From: JACTOJ01 sp032335695
GTDB lineage: Bacteria > Bacillota > Clostridia > Clostridiales > Clostridiaceae
Direction of reading: 5' to 3'
DNA length: 64,000 bases
NCBI RefSeq assembly: GCF_032335695.1
Contig: NZ_JACTOJ010000005.1
Coordinates: 62,001-126,000, forward strand
Shown: in pieces, positions 50,347 through 59,909 of the stretch
Numbering within the stretch: position 1 is the stretch's first letter
How the letters are laid out: the number at the start of each line of letters is the position of its first letter
Translations under genes and position numbers: made by a program
The notes under the pieces: generated by a model
Seen by the model: the letters and a program-made list of their open reading frames with translations, nothing else
Told to the model about the DNA's origin: nothing
The model's database searches: none

Positions 50347-51753
50347 ATGAAAAATGAGTTAATAGATAAATTCAAGGAAGAGTGCGGCGTTTTTGGAATA
50401 TATTCTAACGATGATTTAGACGTGGCTAATATTACATATTACGGTTTATATGCACTTCAACACAGAGGTCAAGAAAGCGCTGGAATAACAGTTTCAGATG
50501 GGAAATCTCTAGAGTGCCATAAGGATATGGGATTAGTCTGCGATGTGTTTAACGAAAATAATTTAAGTAAACTAAAAGGTAAAGCTGCTATTGGACACGT
50601 AAGATACTCAACCACAGGCTCTAGTACCGTTGCCAACGCTCAGCCTCTTGTATCAAAATCCAAGTTAGGATCAATGGCTATTGCTCACAATGGGAATTTA
50701 GTAAATGCTGATGTAGTTAGAGAGTTATTAGAGGATGGAGGATGTATTTTTCAGACATCTATAGATACTGAGGTAGTTCTCAATCTAATAGCTAAAGGCG
50801 CCAAAAAAGGAATTGAAAATGCAGTTTTTAATGCAGTTCAGGCAATAAAAGGATCTTTTGCAATAGTTATTTTAACAGAAGATAAACTTATTGGTGTAAG
50901 AGATCCCAATGGCATAAGACCTTTATGTATAGGAAAAATTGATAATAGCTATATATTAACTTCTGAAAGCTGCGCTTTGGACTCTGTTGGTGCTGAGCTT
51001 GTTAGAGATGTAAATCCTGGTGAAATAGTAATAATTGATGAATCAGGTCTTAAATCTATTAATCCTTCTGAAAAGACTAAGTGTGCTACTTGTACCTTTG
51101 AATATATTTACTTTGCTAGGCCAGATAGTATAATTGACGGAGTTGATGTATACGAATCACGTGTAAAAGCAGGTAAGATTTTATACAATGAGTCTCCAGT
51201 GGAAGCAGATATAGTAGTTGGAGTTCCTGATTCAGGCATAGCAGCTGCTGTAGGATATGCTGAAGCCTCTGGAATACCTTTTGGCATAGGATTTATAAAA
51301 AACAAATATGTTGGAAGAACTTTTATAGCTCCATCTCAGGAACTTAGAGAAAGAGCTGTATCATTGAAATTAAATGTTTTAAAGGTTAATGTTGAAGGTA
51401 AAAGAGTAGTGCTCATAGATGACTCTATAGTAAGAGGAACTACCAGCAGAAAACTAGTAGATGCACTTCGTAAAGCTGGAGCAAAAGAAGTTCATTTTAG
51501 AGTTTCTTCACCAGTAGTCAAGTATCCTTGTTATTTTGGTATAGATACACCTTACAGAAAAGATTTAATTGGAGCCAATTCTACTATTGATGAAATTAGA
51601 GAAACCATAGGTGCCGATTCACTCGGATATATAAGTATCGATGGAATTTTAAAATCCATAGGTAATAAAGAAGATTATTGTTTAGGTTGTTTTAGTGGAA
51701 TATACCCAGTAGCTACACCAATAGAAAATTCTAAAGAAAGAATGGAAAATTAG
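50347..51753 (+). CDS. purF: Amidophosphoribosyltransferase
   Basis: First committed step: PRPP and glutamine to phosphoribosylamine. 468 residues with a short propeptide (residues 1-12) ahead of the catalytic cysteine in EECGVFGIYS. Four cysteines typical of the Fe4S4 (Bacillus) type are in KCATCTFEY, YPCYFG and DYCLGCFSG; the PRPP loop is VVLIDDSIVRGTTSRK. The iron-sulfur cluster makes the enzyme oxygen-sensitive, in keeping with an anaerobe. Confidence 0.96.
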   Translation: MKNELIDKFKEECGVFGIYSNDDLDVANITYYGLYALQHRGQESAGITVSDGKSLECHKDMGLVCDVFNENNLSKLKGKAAIGHVRYSTTGSSTVANAQPLVSKSKLGSMAIAHNGNLVNADVVRELLEDGGCIFQTSIDTEVVLNLIAKGAKKGIENAVFNAVQAIKGSFAIVILTEDKLIGVRDPNGIRPLCIGKIDNSYILTSESCALDSVGAELVRDVNPGEIVIIDESGLKSINPSEKTKCATCTFEYIYFARPDSIIDGVDVYESRVKAGKILYNESPVEADIVVGVPDSGIAAAVGYAEASGIPFGIGFIKNKYVGRTFIAPSQELRERAVSLKLNVLKVNVEGKRVVLIDDSIVRGTTSRKLVDALRKAGAKEVHFRVSSPVVKYPCYFGIDTPYRKDLIGANSTIDEIRETIGADSLGYISIDGILKSIGNKEDYCLGCFSGIYPVATPIENSKERMEN

Positions 51754-51764
51754 GAGGAAGCAAA

Positions 51765-52763
51765 ATGATTACTTACAAGGATTCAGGAGTAGATATAGAA
51801 GAAGGATACAAATCAGTAAATCTTATTAAGAATTATGCTGCAAAAACTCTAAGCTCTCATGTGTTAAATAGTATTGGAAGCTTTGCTTCCTTAGTAGAGA
51901 TACCAGAAGGCTATAAAAAACCAGTTCTTGTATCAGGAACAGATGGTGTTGGCACAAAACTAGATATAGCTTTCAGATTAAAGAAATACGATACAGTTGG
52001 AATAGACTGCGTAGCTATGTGCGTAAATGATATACTATGTCACGGTGCAAAGCCTTTATTTTTTCTTGACTATATAGCTTGCGGAAAACTTGAAGCTAAA
52101 GTGGCTGCAGAACTAGTTAAAGGAGTTTCAGATGGCTGTTTAGCCTCAGAAGCTTCCTTAGTTGGTGGCGAAACTGCAGAAATGCCTGGTTTTTACAGAG
52201 AAGGGGAATATGATATAGCTGGTTTTGCTTTAGGTGTAGTAGATAAAGAAAAAATTATAGATGGTTCTAAGATTAGTGAAGGTGATACATTAATTGGTAT
52301 TGCTTCTTCTGGAATTCACAGTAACGGTTTTTCATTAGTGAGAAAATTGTTTCAAAATCTAGATGAAGAATTTGATGGTAAAAAAATTGGCGAAGTTCTA
52401 TTAACTCCTACAAAAATTTATGTTAAGCCGGTATTAAATTTACTAGAAAAATATGATATAAAAGGGATGGCACATATAACTGGAGGAGGATTTATTGAAA
52501 ATGTTCCAAGAATGTTTAAAGATAAATTTACAGCAGTTATAAAAAAGGATAGCTACCCAATTCCGTCTATTTTTAATAAGATGATAGAACTTGGGGCTAG
52601 TGAAGAACATATGTACAATACCTTTAATATGGGTATAGGTTTTGTATTATGTGTTAAAGGAGAAGATGCTGAAAAAATAATAAAAGATTTAATAAGTTTT
52701 GGAGAAAAAGCTTACAAAATAGGCTATGTTAAAGCCGGAGGTGAAGGGGTTTGCTTAGAATAG
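51765..52763 (+). CDS. purM: Phosphoribosylaminoimidazole (AIR) synthetase
   Basis: Closes the imidazole ring: FGAM to AIR with ATP. 332 residues. It contains VSGTDGVGTKLDIAF, CVNDILCHGAKPLFFLDYIA, VGGETAEMPGFY and MAHITGGGFIENVPRMF, all typical. Start ATG after TAGGAGG. Its last 13 bases overlap the start of purN. Confidence 0.96.
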   Translation: MITYKDSGVDIEEGYKSVNLIKNYAAKTLSSHVLNSIGSFASLVEIPEGYKKPVLVSGTDGVGTKLDIAFRLKKYDTVGIDCVAMCVNDILCHGAKPLFFLDYIACGKLEAKVAAELVKGVSDGCLASEASLVGGETAEMPGFYREGEYDIAGFALGVVDKEKIIDGSKISEGDTLIGIASSGIHSNGFSLVRKLFQNLDEEFDGKKIGEVLLTPTKIYVKPVLNLLEKYDIKGMAHITGGGFIENVPRMFKDKFTAVIKKDSYPIPSIFNKMIELGASEEHMYNTFNMGIGFVLCVKGEDAEKIIKDLISFGEKAYKIGYVKAGGEGVCLE

Positions 52764-53359
52764 CAGTTTTAATTTCTGGAAGTGGAAGCAACCTTCAATC
52801 TATTATTGATGCTATAGAAAACAAAGGACTTAATTGTAATATAAAATATGTTATATCAGATAAAGAAAGTGCCTATGGAATTGAAAGGGCTGAAAAACAC
52901 GGTATTAAAACTTACGTTTTCAATAAAAAAGATTATGCAGACTGCCTCTCAGAAAAAATATTTGAAGTGATAAAAGATGATGTAGATTTTATTGTATTAG
53001 CAGGATTTCTTTCAATACTTAAAGGTGATATTCTTAAGCACTTTAAAGATAAAATTATAAATATACATCCATCTTTAATACCAAGTTTTTGCGGGAATGG
53101 AATGTATGGAATAAAAGTTCATAAAGCGGCTATAGATGCAGGAGTAAAGGTATCAGGATGCACTGTTCATTTCGTAGATGAAGGTACAGATACAGGACCA
53201 ATAATTCTTCAAAGAACTGTTCCAGTTTATTATGAAGACGATGCAGAAACTCTTCAAAAAAGAGTATTAGTAGAAGAGCATGTAGCTCTTCCTTCAGCAC
53301 TGAAACTTATTTCTGAAAATAAGGTAAGTGTTGAGAATAAAAAAGTAAGAATTCTTTAA
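52751..53359 (+). CDS. purN: GAR transformylase PurN
   Basis: Transfers a formyl group from 10-formyl-THF to GAR. 202 residues; AVLISGSGSNLQSIIDAI at the start, catalytic region INIHPSLIPSFCGNGMYG, then VSGCTVHFVDEGTDTGPII. The start is a TTG inside the end of purM (13-base overlap) with GAAGGGG ahead, so it is translationally coupled. Confidence 0.95.
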   Translation: MLRIAVLISGSGSNLQSIIDAIENKGLNCNIKYVISDKESAYGIERAEKHGIKTYVFNKKDYADCLSEKIFEVIKDDVDFIVLAGFLSILKGDILKHFKDKIINIHPSLIPSFCGNGMYGIKVHKAAIDAGVKVSGCTVHFVDEGTDTGPIILQRTVPVYYEDDAETLQKRVLVEEHVALPSALKLISENKVSVENKKVRIL

Positions 53360-53394
53360 TTTCTTATTAATATTTATCAAATCAGGAGGGCATT

Positions 53395-54897
53395 ATGTTA
53401 AAAAGGGCGCTTATTAGTGTTTTTAAAAAGGATGGCATACTAGAACTTAGTAAGTTCTTAGATAGTATAGGAGTTGAAATTATATCTACCGGAGGTACAT
53501 ATAAATATCTTAAAGAAAGTGGTATTAAGGTTATAGAAGTAAGTGAAGTAACTAATTTTCCTGAAATGCTTGACGGAAGAGTTAAGACTCTTAATCCTAT
53601 GATACACGGTGGAATATTAGCTATTAGAGATAATGAAGAGCACATGAAAACATTAAAAGAAAAGGGCATAGATACTATTGATATGGTAGTGGTTAATTTA
53701 TATCCTTTCTTTGAAAAAGTAAATGCTGATATATCCTTTGAGGAAAAGATAGAATTCATAGATATCGGCGGTCCTACTATGCTAAGATCTGCAGCTAAAA
53801 ATTTTAGAGATGTTGTTGTTATATCTGATACAAGTGATTATACAGTAATTATTGATGAACTTAAAGAAAATAATGCTATAAGTTTTAATACTAGAAAGAA
53901 GCTTGCAGGTAAGGTATTCAATCTAACCTCTGCCTATGATGCGGCAATAAGTGATTTTCTATTAGATGAGGAAGATTATCCTGAATATTACACTGTTTCT
54001 TATAGAAAAAATTCTGTATTAAGATATGGTGAAAATCCTCATCAGAGTGCTGCATATTATGTAGATGCTGCAAACAGAGGTTCTCTTAAAGATTTCGAAT
54101 TTTTAAATGGTAAAGAACTTTCATACAATAATATTAAAGATGTAGATATAGCATGGAAAGTTGTATCAGAATTCGAAGAAATAGCCTGTTGTGGACTTAA
54201 ACATAACACTCCTTGTGGTGTAGCAGTTGGAGAAAGTGTTTACGATTCTTATGTAAAAGCTTATGAATGTGATCCAGTATCTATATTTGGTGGAATAGTT
54301 GCTGTAAATAGAAAACTTGATAAAGCTACAGCTGAAGAAATGATTAAAATATTTTTAGAAGTAGTTATTGCACCTGATTATGATGAAGATGCTTTAGAAG
54401 TTTTAAAAACTAAGAAAAACTTAAGAGTACTAAAATGCAATACTCTCCCAATGAATAAGAGAACCTTAGTTTCTGTAGATGGTGGACTGCTGGTACAATC
54501 AGAAGATAGAAATCTTATAGATAACTTGAATATTGTTACTGAAAAAGAGCCAACTAAAGAAGAAATTGAAAATATCATTTTTGGAATGAAGGTAGTAAAA
54601 TATGTTAAGTCCAACGCTATTGTTGTTGTTAAGGATAAAAAGGCAGTAGGAATTGGTGGCGGTCAGGTAAATAGAATATGGCCTACCATAGATGCCCTAA
54701 AAAGAGGAGAAGGTGCTACAGTGCTGGCGTCTGATGCATTTTTTCCTTTTAACGACGTAGTAGAAGAAGCTGCTAAGTATGGAATAAAAGCCATAATTCA
54801 ACCAGGTGGTTCTATAAGAGATAAAGATTCCATAGAAGCTTGTAATAAGCATGGAATATCTATGGTGTTTACTGGAATAAGACATTTTAAACATTAA
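53395..54897 (+). CDS. purH: Bifunctional AICAR transformylase / IMP cyclohydrolase
   Basis: Carries out the last two steps to IMP. 500 residues: IMP cyclohydrolase domain first (GVEIISTGGTYKYLKE, LDGRVKTLNPMIHGGILA, DLVVVNLYPF-like MVVVNLYPFF), then the transformylase with LRYGENPHQSAAYY, GLKHNTPCGVAVG and ALKRGEGATVLASDAFFPF. Start ATG after CAGGAGGGC. Full length. Confidence 0.96.
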   Translation: MLKRALISVFKKDGILELSKFLDSIGVEIISTGGTYKYLKESGIKVIEVSEVTNFPEMLDGRVKTLNPMIHGGILAIRDNEEHMKTLKEKGIDTIDMVVVNLYPFFEKVNADISFEEKIEFIDIGGPTMLRSAAKNFRDVVVISDTSDYTVIIDELKENNAISFNTRKKLAGKVFNLTSAYDAAISDFLLDEEDYPEYYTVSYRKNSVLRYGENPHQSAAYYVDAANRGSLKDFEFLNGKELSYNNIKDVDIAWKVVSEFEEIACCGLKHNTPCGVAVGESVYDSYVKAYECDPVSIFGGIVAVNRKLDKATAEEMIKIFLEVVIAPDYDEDALEVLKTKKNLRVLKCNTLPMNKRTLVSVDGGLLVQSEDRNLIDNLNIVTEKEPTKEEIENIIFGMKVVKYVKSNAIVVVKDKKAVGIGGGQVNRIWPTIDALKRGEGATVLASDAFFPFNDVVEEAAKYGIKAIIQPGGSIRDKDSIEACNKHGISMVFTGIRHFKH

Positions 54898-54909
54898 TTG
54901 AGGTGTAAT

Positions 54910-56163
54910 ATGAATATTTTAGTTATAGGTTCTGGCGGAAGAGAACATGCAATTGCATATAAAATTGCTCAAAATCCTAATGTAGAAACAGTTTATTGCG
55001 CACCAGGAAATGGTGGAACTCATTATGAAAACAAATGTAAGAATATCCATATATCATCTTTTGAAGAGCTAGCTTTATTTGCACAAAATAATAATGTTGA
55101 ACTTACTATAGTTGGTCCAGAAGATCCATTAACAAAGGGAATTGTTGATGTATTTAAAAACAAAGGGCTTAAAATTTTTGGTCCTTCGGCTGAAGCTGCA
55201 AAATTAGAGGGAAGCAAGATATATGCCAAAAACTTTATGAAAAAATATGGAGTTAAAACTGCTGCTTATGAAAGCTTTCACGATTTAGATTCAGCGCTTA
55301 AATATGTTAGAAATTGTGATTATCCAATAGTTATAAAGGCCGACGGACTTGCTGCTGGAAAGGGTGTAGTTATAACTTCTGAGGTAAAAGAAGCAGAGGA
55401 CACCATTAAAGATTTTATGATTAATGATATTTTTAGTGGTTCTGGTAAGAAAATAGTTATAGAAGAATTCTTGGATGGAGTAGAGGCTTCCATATTATCT
55501 ATAACCGATGGAGAAACAATTCTTCCTTTTATATCTGCTAAGGATCATAAGCAAATATTTGATGAGAATAAAGGTCCTAATACAGGTGGAATGGGTGCTA
55601 TTGCTCCTAATCCTTATTGCAGCGAAGAAGTATTAAAGGCTTTTAATGATGACATATTGCTCCCCACTTTGAATGGAATAAAAAGCGAACATTTGGATTA
55701 TAGGGGTATAATATTCTTTGGTTTAATGATTACGAAAAAAGGAATATATTTACTAGAGTATAATGTGAGACTTGGAGATCCAGAAACACAGGCAGTATTG
55801 CCATTAATGGAAAGTGATCTTTTAGAGCTTGTTAATAGTGCCCTAAAGTTGGATTTAAAAGCTTTTAATTTAAGATGGAAAAAAGAACACAGCTGTTGCA
55901 TAGTGGCCGCTTCAAAAGGATATCCAGGCAGCTACGAAAAGGGAATGCAGATACATGTAAATAACATGAACAGCGGCAAGGTATTTTGCGCTGGAGTATC
56001 ATTAAATGAAGAAAAGGAAATGATAACTTCTGGTGGAAGAGTACTTTCTGTAGTTTCTCAAGGAACTAATCTTGAAGAAGCTATATCAGAAGCTTATAAA
56101 AATTTGAAATTAGTTAAATTTGATGGCATGTACCATAGAAAAGATATAGGTACATTGTATTAA
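54910..56163 (+). CDS. purD: GAR synthetase PurD
   Basis: Joins glycine to phosphoribosylamine with ATP. ATP-grasp enzyme of 417 residues: NILVIGSGGREHAIAY, TIVGPEDPLTKGIVD, IKADGLAAGKGVVI, PNTGGMGAIAPNP and EYNVRLGDPETQAVLP. The start is the ATG at 54910 after GAGGTG; an earlier TTG directly after the purH stop is less likely. Last gene of the operon; a terminator follows. Confidence 0.96.
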   Translation: MNILVIGSGGREHAIAYKIAQNPNVETVYCAPGNGGTHYENKCKNIHISSFEELALFAQNNNVELTIVGPEDPLTKGIVDVFKNKGLKIFGPSAEAAKLEGSKIYAKNFMKKYGVKTAAYESFHDLDSALKYVRNCDYPIVIKADGLAAGKGVVITSEVKEAEDTIKDFMINDIFSGSGKKIVIEEFLDGVEASILSITDGETILPFISAKDHKQIFDENKGPNTGGMGAIAPNPYCSEEVLKAFNDDILLPTLNGIKSEHLDYRGIIFFGLMITKKGIYLLEYNVRLGDPETQAVLPLMESDLLELVNSALKLDLKAFNLRWKKEHSCCIVAASKGYPGSYEKGMQIHVNNMNSGKVFCAGVSLNEEKEMITSGGRVLSVVSQGTNLEEAISEAYKNLKLVKFDGMYHRKDIGTLY

Positions 56164-56173
56164 TAAATATTAA

Positions 56174-56199
56174 AGCAGCCTTGTATAGGCTGTTTTTTG
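56174..56199 (+). terminator. Terminator of the purine operon
   Basis: Stem GCAGCC/GGCTGT with a 7-base loop, followed by six T. Confidence 0.85.
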
Positions 56200-56248
56200 C
56201 TTGTATAATTACTTTGATCAATATTTTATTTATATGGAGGAAAAAACT

Positions 56249-56989
56249 TTGAATTTATCAGGTAAGGTGGCAATAGTTACAGGAGCTTCAAGAGGTATAG
56301 GAAAAGCTATTGCTTTAGAGCTATCCTCTAAGGGTGCTTCAGTTATAATAAATTATTCTAAGGATAAAGATGGAGCAGAGGAAACATTAAATGAAATTTT
56401 AAAATCAGGTGGATATGCTATAGCAAAAGCTTGGAATGTTGGTAATTATGAAAGCTGTATAGAAGCAATAAACTATATTACAGAAAAGTTCGGTAAAATC
56501 GATATACTGGTAAATAACGCAGGAATATCAAAAATAGGACTTTTCATGGATATGAATAAAAACGAATGGGATGAAATTATAAATATAAATCTCAAAGGTA
56601 TCATCAATATGTGTAACTTAGTTATTAATCCTATGTTAAAAAGCGGTGAAGGGAATATAGTTAATATTTCATCAATATGGGGTGTAAGCGGTGCTTCCTG
56701 TGAAGTGATATATTCAACTACCAAAGGAGCTATTAATGCTTTTACAAAAGCTCTTTCTAAAGAACTTGCTATGAGTAAAATAAGAGTTAACGCAGTGGCT
56801 CCAGGAGTTATAGATACCGCTATGAATAGATGGATGAGCTCTGATGAAGAAAAAGAGCTAATAGATGAAATTCCTTTAGGAAGGTTTGGTAAAGCTGATG
56901 AGGTAGCTAAAGCTGTTAGTTTTCTTTGCAGTGGAGATTCATCTTATATAACAGGACAAATATTGACTGTTGATGGAGGCTTTCTATAA
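56249..56989 (+). CDS. SDR oxidoreductase (YmfI-like EF-P 5-aminopentanone reductase candidate)
   Basis: A 246-residue short-chain dehydrogenase: cofactor loop TGASRGIGKA, NNAG, and the catalytic Ser, Tyr and Lys in NISSIWGVSGASCEVIYSTTKG. The SSIWG-x-x-GASCEV-x-Y block followed by RVNAVAPGVIDTAMNR is what I know from Firmicute YmfI, which finishes the 5-aminopentanol group on elongation factor P; a generic FabG role is the alternative. The start is a TTG at 56249, eight bases after GGAGG. The stop lies inside a 34-base palindrome shared with the convergent kinase gene. Confidence 0.82.
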   Translation: MNLSGKVAIVTGASRGIGKAIALELSSKGASVIINYSKDKDGAEETLNEILKSGGYAIAKAWNVGNYESCIEAINYITEKFGKIDILVNNAGISKIGLFMDMNKNEWDEIININLKGIINMCNLVINPMLKSGEGNIVNISSIWGVSGASCEVIYSTTKGAINAFTKALSKELAMSKIRVNAVAPGVIDTAMNRWMSSDEEKELIDEIPLGRFGKADEVAKAVSFLCSGDSSYITGQILTVDGGFL

Positions 56990-57012
56990 AAGATTAATCT
57001 TTTATAGAAAGC
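56979..57012. repeat. Perfect 34-base palindrome over two convergent gene ends
   Basis: Arms GCTTTCTATAAAAGATT (56979-56995) and its exact complement (56996-57012) meet with no spacer. The repeat contains the last codons and stop of the SDR gene and of the kinase gene. It probably acts as a bidirectional 3' end, although neither side has a good T-tract. Confidence 0.85.
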
Positions 57013-58505
57013 TCTTTAACTTTATTTAAAGAAAAATAGAAGCATACAGAATGTTTTCTATTTTGTACTCCAAAAGTACTATTGTGAAGTAATAGTATAT
57101 TTTTTACTATTGATAAACCAAGTCCAGTACCACCAGCTATTCTTATTCTTGATTTATCTACCTTATAAAATTTATCCCAAATATTTTCCAAATCTTCTTC
57201 CGGTATATTTTCACCGCTATTTTCAATTTCAACTATGAGTTTATCATCTTTTGAGTAACTGTTTACTTTCATTATCCCGTTCTCATCACAGTGCCTTACA
57301 GCATTAGTTAAAAAATTGGTTATAACTTGCTCAATTCTTTTAGGATCACCATATACTAAGGTTTCTTCTTCAATACTTACATTTAAATTTATGTTTTTTT
57401 GAGAAATAAATTGGGAATGCTTATTTAATGCCATTTTTAATAATTTATCTATATAAAAGTTTTCTGGAACAAGCTTAAAGGACCCGCTTTCAAGCTGTGA
57501 TAAATCCAGCATATCCTTAACTAAAGAATTCATTTTGTTTGCTTCATCCATTATGACTTCAATATAAAAATCCTTGGATTCATCATCAACAATATTATCT
57601 TTAAGTCCTTCAGCATATCCAGATATGAGCGAAATAGGCGTTTTTAATTCATGAGAAACTCCAGCAACAAATTCTTTTCTCATTCTCTCCAAATTTCTTT
57701 CTTTTTCAATATCTTTTTCTAGTTGTGTGTTCCTTTCTTGTAAATCTTTTAAAGCTAACCCCAATCTAGCAGATAAGAAATTTAGTGCATTCGCTAAACT
57801 CCCAAGTTCGTCATCACTCTTAACATCACATTTTATTTGAAAATCCATATCGGCCATTTTAACTGCAGTATTATTAAGCTTAACTAAAGGTTTAGAAATC
57901 ATATTTGAATAAACTCTAGATAATATTAATATTAAGAAAAGCATTGCTATAAAAATATATACATAAAACAGTTTGATTACTCCAGAAGCTTCCTGTATTG
58001 GCTGAAGAGAGCTTACAGCAACTACCAAATCCGTATCTGTAGATTTTAGTGGTGGAACTACACAAATTATATTATTCGTATTAAAATCGGGGTCATTATA
58101 CATAGTGGTATAAACTTTTTTACTGGATTTTATATCATTTAAAGATTTTGATGATACATAATACCATTCATATAATATTTTTATTATAGTGTTAGATTTG
58201 CTTGTGTCATCCTCTTGTATGTTACTTGTTGAATATTTTGGCACACCTTGGCTATCTAATATAACTATAGTGGCATTATTTTTCACCTCAAATTCCTTCA
58301 TCATATCCATTAATTCTGTACCGCTTTTAAACTCATCTGAATAAGTGCTATAAAGATGCTGGACATTTGAACTAAAAGCTTTTAATTTCATGTTCATATA
58401 AAACTTTTCGAAAAACATAGATTGAAAAAGCATAGTCAATAGAATAAACAGAGAGAGAAATATAGCTGTTACAATAAATAATTTCTTAGATATGCTTCCT
58501 TTCAT
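56994..58505 (-). CDS. HAMP-containing sensor histidine kinase
   Basis: A 503-residue kinase: membrane helix at about 8-30, extracytoplasmic sensor to about residue 170 (ATIVILDSQGVPKYSTS is a PAS-like strand), second helix LFYVYIFIAMLFLILILSRV, HAMP (SKPLVKLNNTAVKMADMD), phospho-acceptor His in AGVSHELKTPISLISGYAEG, and ATPase boxes ITNFLTNAVRHCDENG, VEIENSGENI and AGGTGLGLSIVKNIL. The gene overlaps its regulator by four bases (ATGA). Signal unknown. Confidence 0.95.
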   Translation of the reverse strand: MKGSISKKLFIVTAIFLSLFILLTMLFQSMFFEKFYMNMKLKAFSSNVQHLYSTYSDEFKSGTELMDMMKEFEVKNNATIVILDSQGVPKYSTSNIQEDDTSKSNTIIKILYEWYYVSSKSLNDIKSSKKVYTTMYNDPDFNTNNIICVVPPLKSTDTDLVVAVSSLQPIQEASGVIKLFYVYIFIAMLFLILILSRVYSNMISKPLVKLNNTAVKMADMDFQIKCDVKSDDELGSLANALNFLSARLGLALKDLQERNTQLEKDIEKERNLERMRKEFVAGVSHELKTPISLISGYAEGLKDNIVDDESKDFYIEVIMDEANKMNSLVKDMLDLSQLESGSFKLVPENFYIDKLLKMALNKHSQFISQKNINLNVSIEEETLVYGDPKRIEQVITNFLTNAVRHCDENGIMKVNSYSKDDKLIVEIENSGENIPEEDLENIWDKFYKVDKSRIRIAGGTGLGLSIVKNILLLHNSTFGVQNRKHSVCFYFSLNKVKELSIKD

Positions 58506-59182
58506 TTTTTCACCTCAAATCTATAGCCGCTTCCTCTTATAGTTGTTATAAAGTCTGCTTTATCACCAAGCTTTTCCCTTATTCTTTTGATATTAGTATC
58601 CACTGTACGTGTGTCACCATAGTAATCAATTCCCCACACACTATCTAATATTTGTGTTCTTGTCAGAGCCATCCCTTTATTCTTGACTAAATACAATAAG
58701 AGTTCATATTCCTTAGGGGATAGAATGACTTCTTGTCCATCTACTTTTACATCATGAGATAATTCGTCTATAACCAATCCATCCATGTTGAATGTAGAAT
58801 TTTCTGTTGAATTTATAGAATCAACTCTATTAAATATCGCCTTTATCTTTGCCATTAGTATTTTAGGACTAAAAGGTTTTGTTATATAATCATCTGCCCC
58901 AAATTCATAGCCTAAAAGTTTATCATCCTCTTCAGACCTAGCTGTAAGCATTATTATGGGTGTATTAGAATTTTTTCTTATGCTTTTACATACTTCAAAT
59001 CCATCTAAAAAAGGCATCATTACGTCTAAAATTATTAAATCTATATTATTATTCTTAAATAAATTTATAGCTTCAATTCCGTTGGAGGCTTCTATATATG
59101 TATATCCCTCTCTTTTTAAATAATCTCCTATTAATTTTCTCATTCTTTCTTCATCCTCAACAATTAATATGCTTTTATTCAT
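58502..59182 (-). CDS. OmpR-family response regulator
   Basis: A 226-residue regulator: receiver domain with VEDEERM, phospho-acceptor in LDVMMPFLDGFE, Thr/Lys in MLTARS and ITKPFSP; winged-helix domain with LSPKEYELLLYLVKN and TNIKRIREKLGDKADFITTI. Upstream gene of a coupled pair with the overlapping sensor kinase. Start ATG after GGAGAGG. Confidence 0.95.
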   Translation of the reverse strand: MNKSILIVEDEERMRKLIGDYLKREGYTYIEASNGIEAINLFKNNNIDLIILDVMMPFLDGFEVCKSIRKNSNTPIIMLTARSEEDDKLLGYEFGADDYITKPFSPKILMAKIKAIFNRVDSINSTENSTFNMDGLVIDELSHDVKVDGQEVILSPKEYELLLYLVKNKGMALTRTQILDSVWGIDYYGDTRTVDTNIKRIREKLGDKADFITTIRGSGYRFEVKK

Positions 59183-59276
59183 AAATACCTCTCCATTAAT
59201 AAATTTACTTATATATTGTAAATTAGCATATTATACTATTAATTTCAATTAATAATTAAAATTTCAAACTTCTTTA

Positions 59277-59303
59277 ATAAAAAATGGTGCATTTTTGCAC
59301 CAC
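59277..59303 (-). terminator. Terminator of the cotJ operon
   Basis: TGGTGCA/TGCACCA with a 4-base loop is followed on the minus strand by six T. It lies 20 bases after the cotJC stop. Confidence 0.85.
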
Positions 59304-59322
59304 TTCTTGTATAAAATATTAA

Positions 59323-59898
59323 TTAAATAAATATTTTCTTCGAGTTTAACAGATCGTAAACATCATCCAGCGCTTCACCAAATCTTTGATAATGAACTAC
59401 TTCTCTAGCCCATAGAAATTTTAATACATCCTTTATATCATTATCATCTGTTAAGTTTATTAAATGTTCATAAGTAATTTTTGCTTTTTGTTCAGCCGCC
59501 ATATCTTCATGTAAATCTACCACAGGACTATCGCTAGTTTGAATATATGCTGCAGTCCAGGGTACTCCATTGGCATCATTAAAAAACAATGCTCTGCCAT
59601 GCTGAGCATAGTGTCCACCTAATCCAGCTTCTTTTAGTTCTTCAACTGTGGCTCCATCCATAAGCTGATATACCATCGTTGCCATTATTTCTAAATGAGC
59701 TAACTCTTCTGTTCCTATATCATTTAGAAGTCCCTTTGTTTTGCCTGTTGGCATAGTGTATCTTTGATTCAAATATCTTAATGAAGCACTTAATTCACCA
59801 TCTGGTCCTCCATATTGAGTTATAAGAAACTTCGCCATTTTTAAATCTTTATTTTTTATATTTACAGGATGCTGTAAGTCCTTTTGGTATAACCACAT
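59323..59898 (-). CDS. cotJC: CotJC, manganese-catalase-like spore coat protein
   Basis: A 191-residue ferritin-fold protein of the manganese catalase family found in spore coats. DIGTEELAHLEIMATMVYQL holds the metal-ligand E-x-x-H pattern, repeated as WAREVVHYQRFGEAL; LITQYGGPDGELSASLRYLN is typical of CotJC. It is made in the mother cell and may also guard against peroxide. It lies 11 bases after cotJB in the cotJA-JB-JC operon. Confidence 0.96.
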   Translation of the reverse strand: MWLYQKDLQHPVNIKNKDLKMAKFLITQYGGPDGELSASLRYLNQRYTMPTGKTKGLLNDIGTEELAHLEIMATMVYQLMDGATVEELKEAGLGGHYAQHGRALFFNDANGVPWTAAYIQTSDSPVVDLHEDMAAEQKAKITYEHLINLTDDNDIKDVLKFLWAREVVHYQRFGEALDDVYDLLNSKKIFI

Positions 59899-59909
59899 AC
59901 TTTTTCCTC

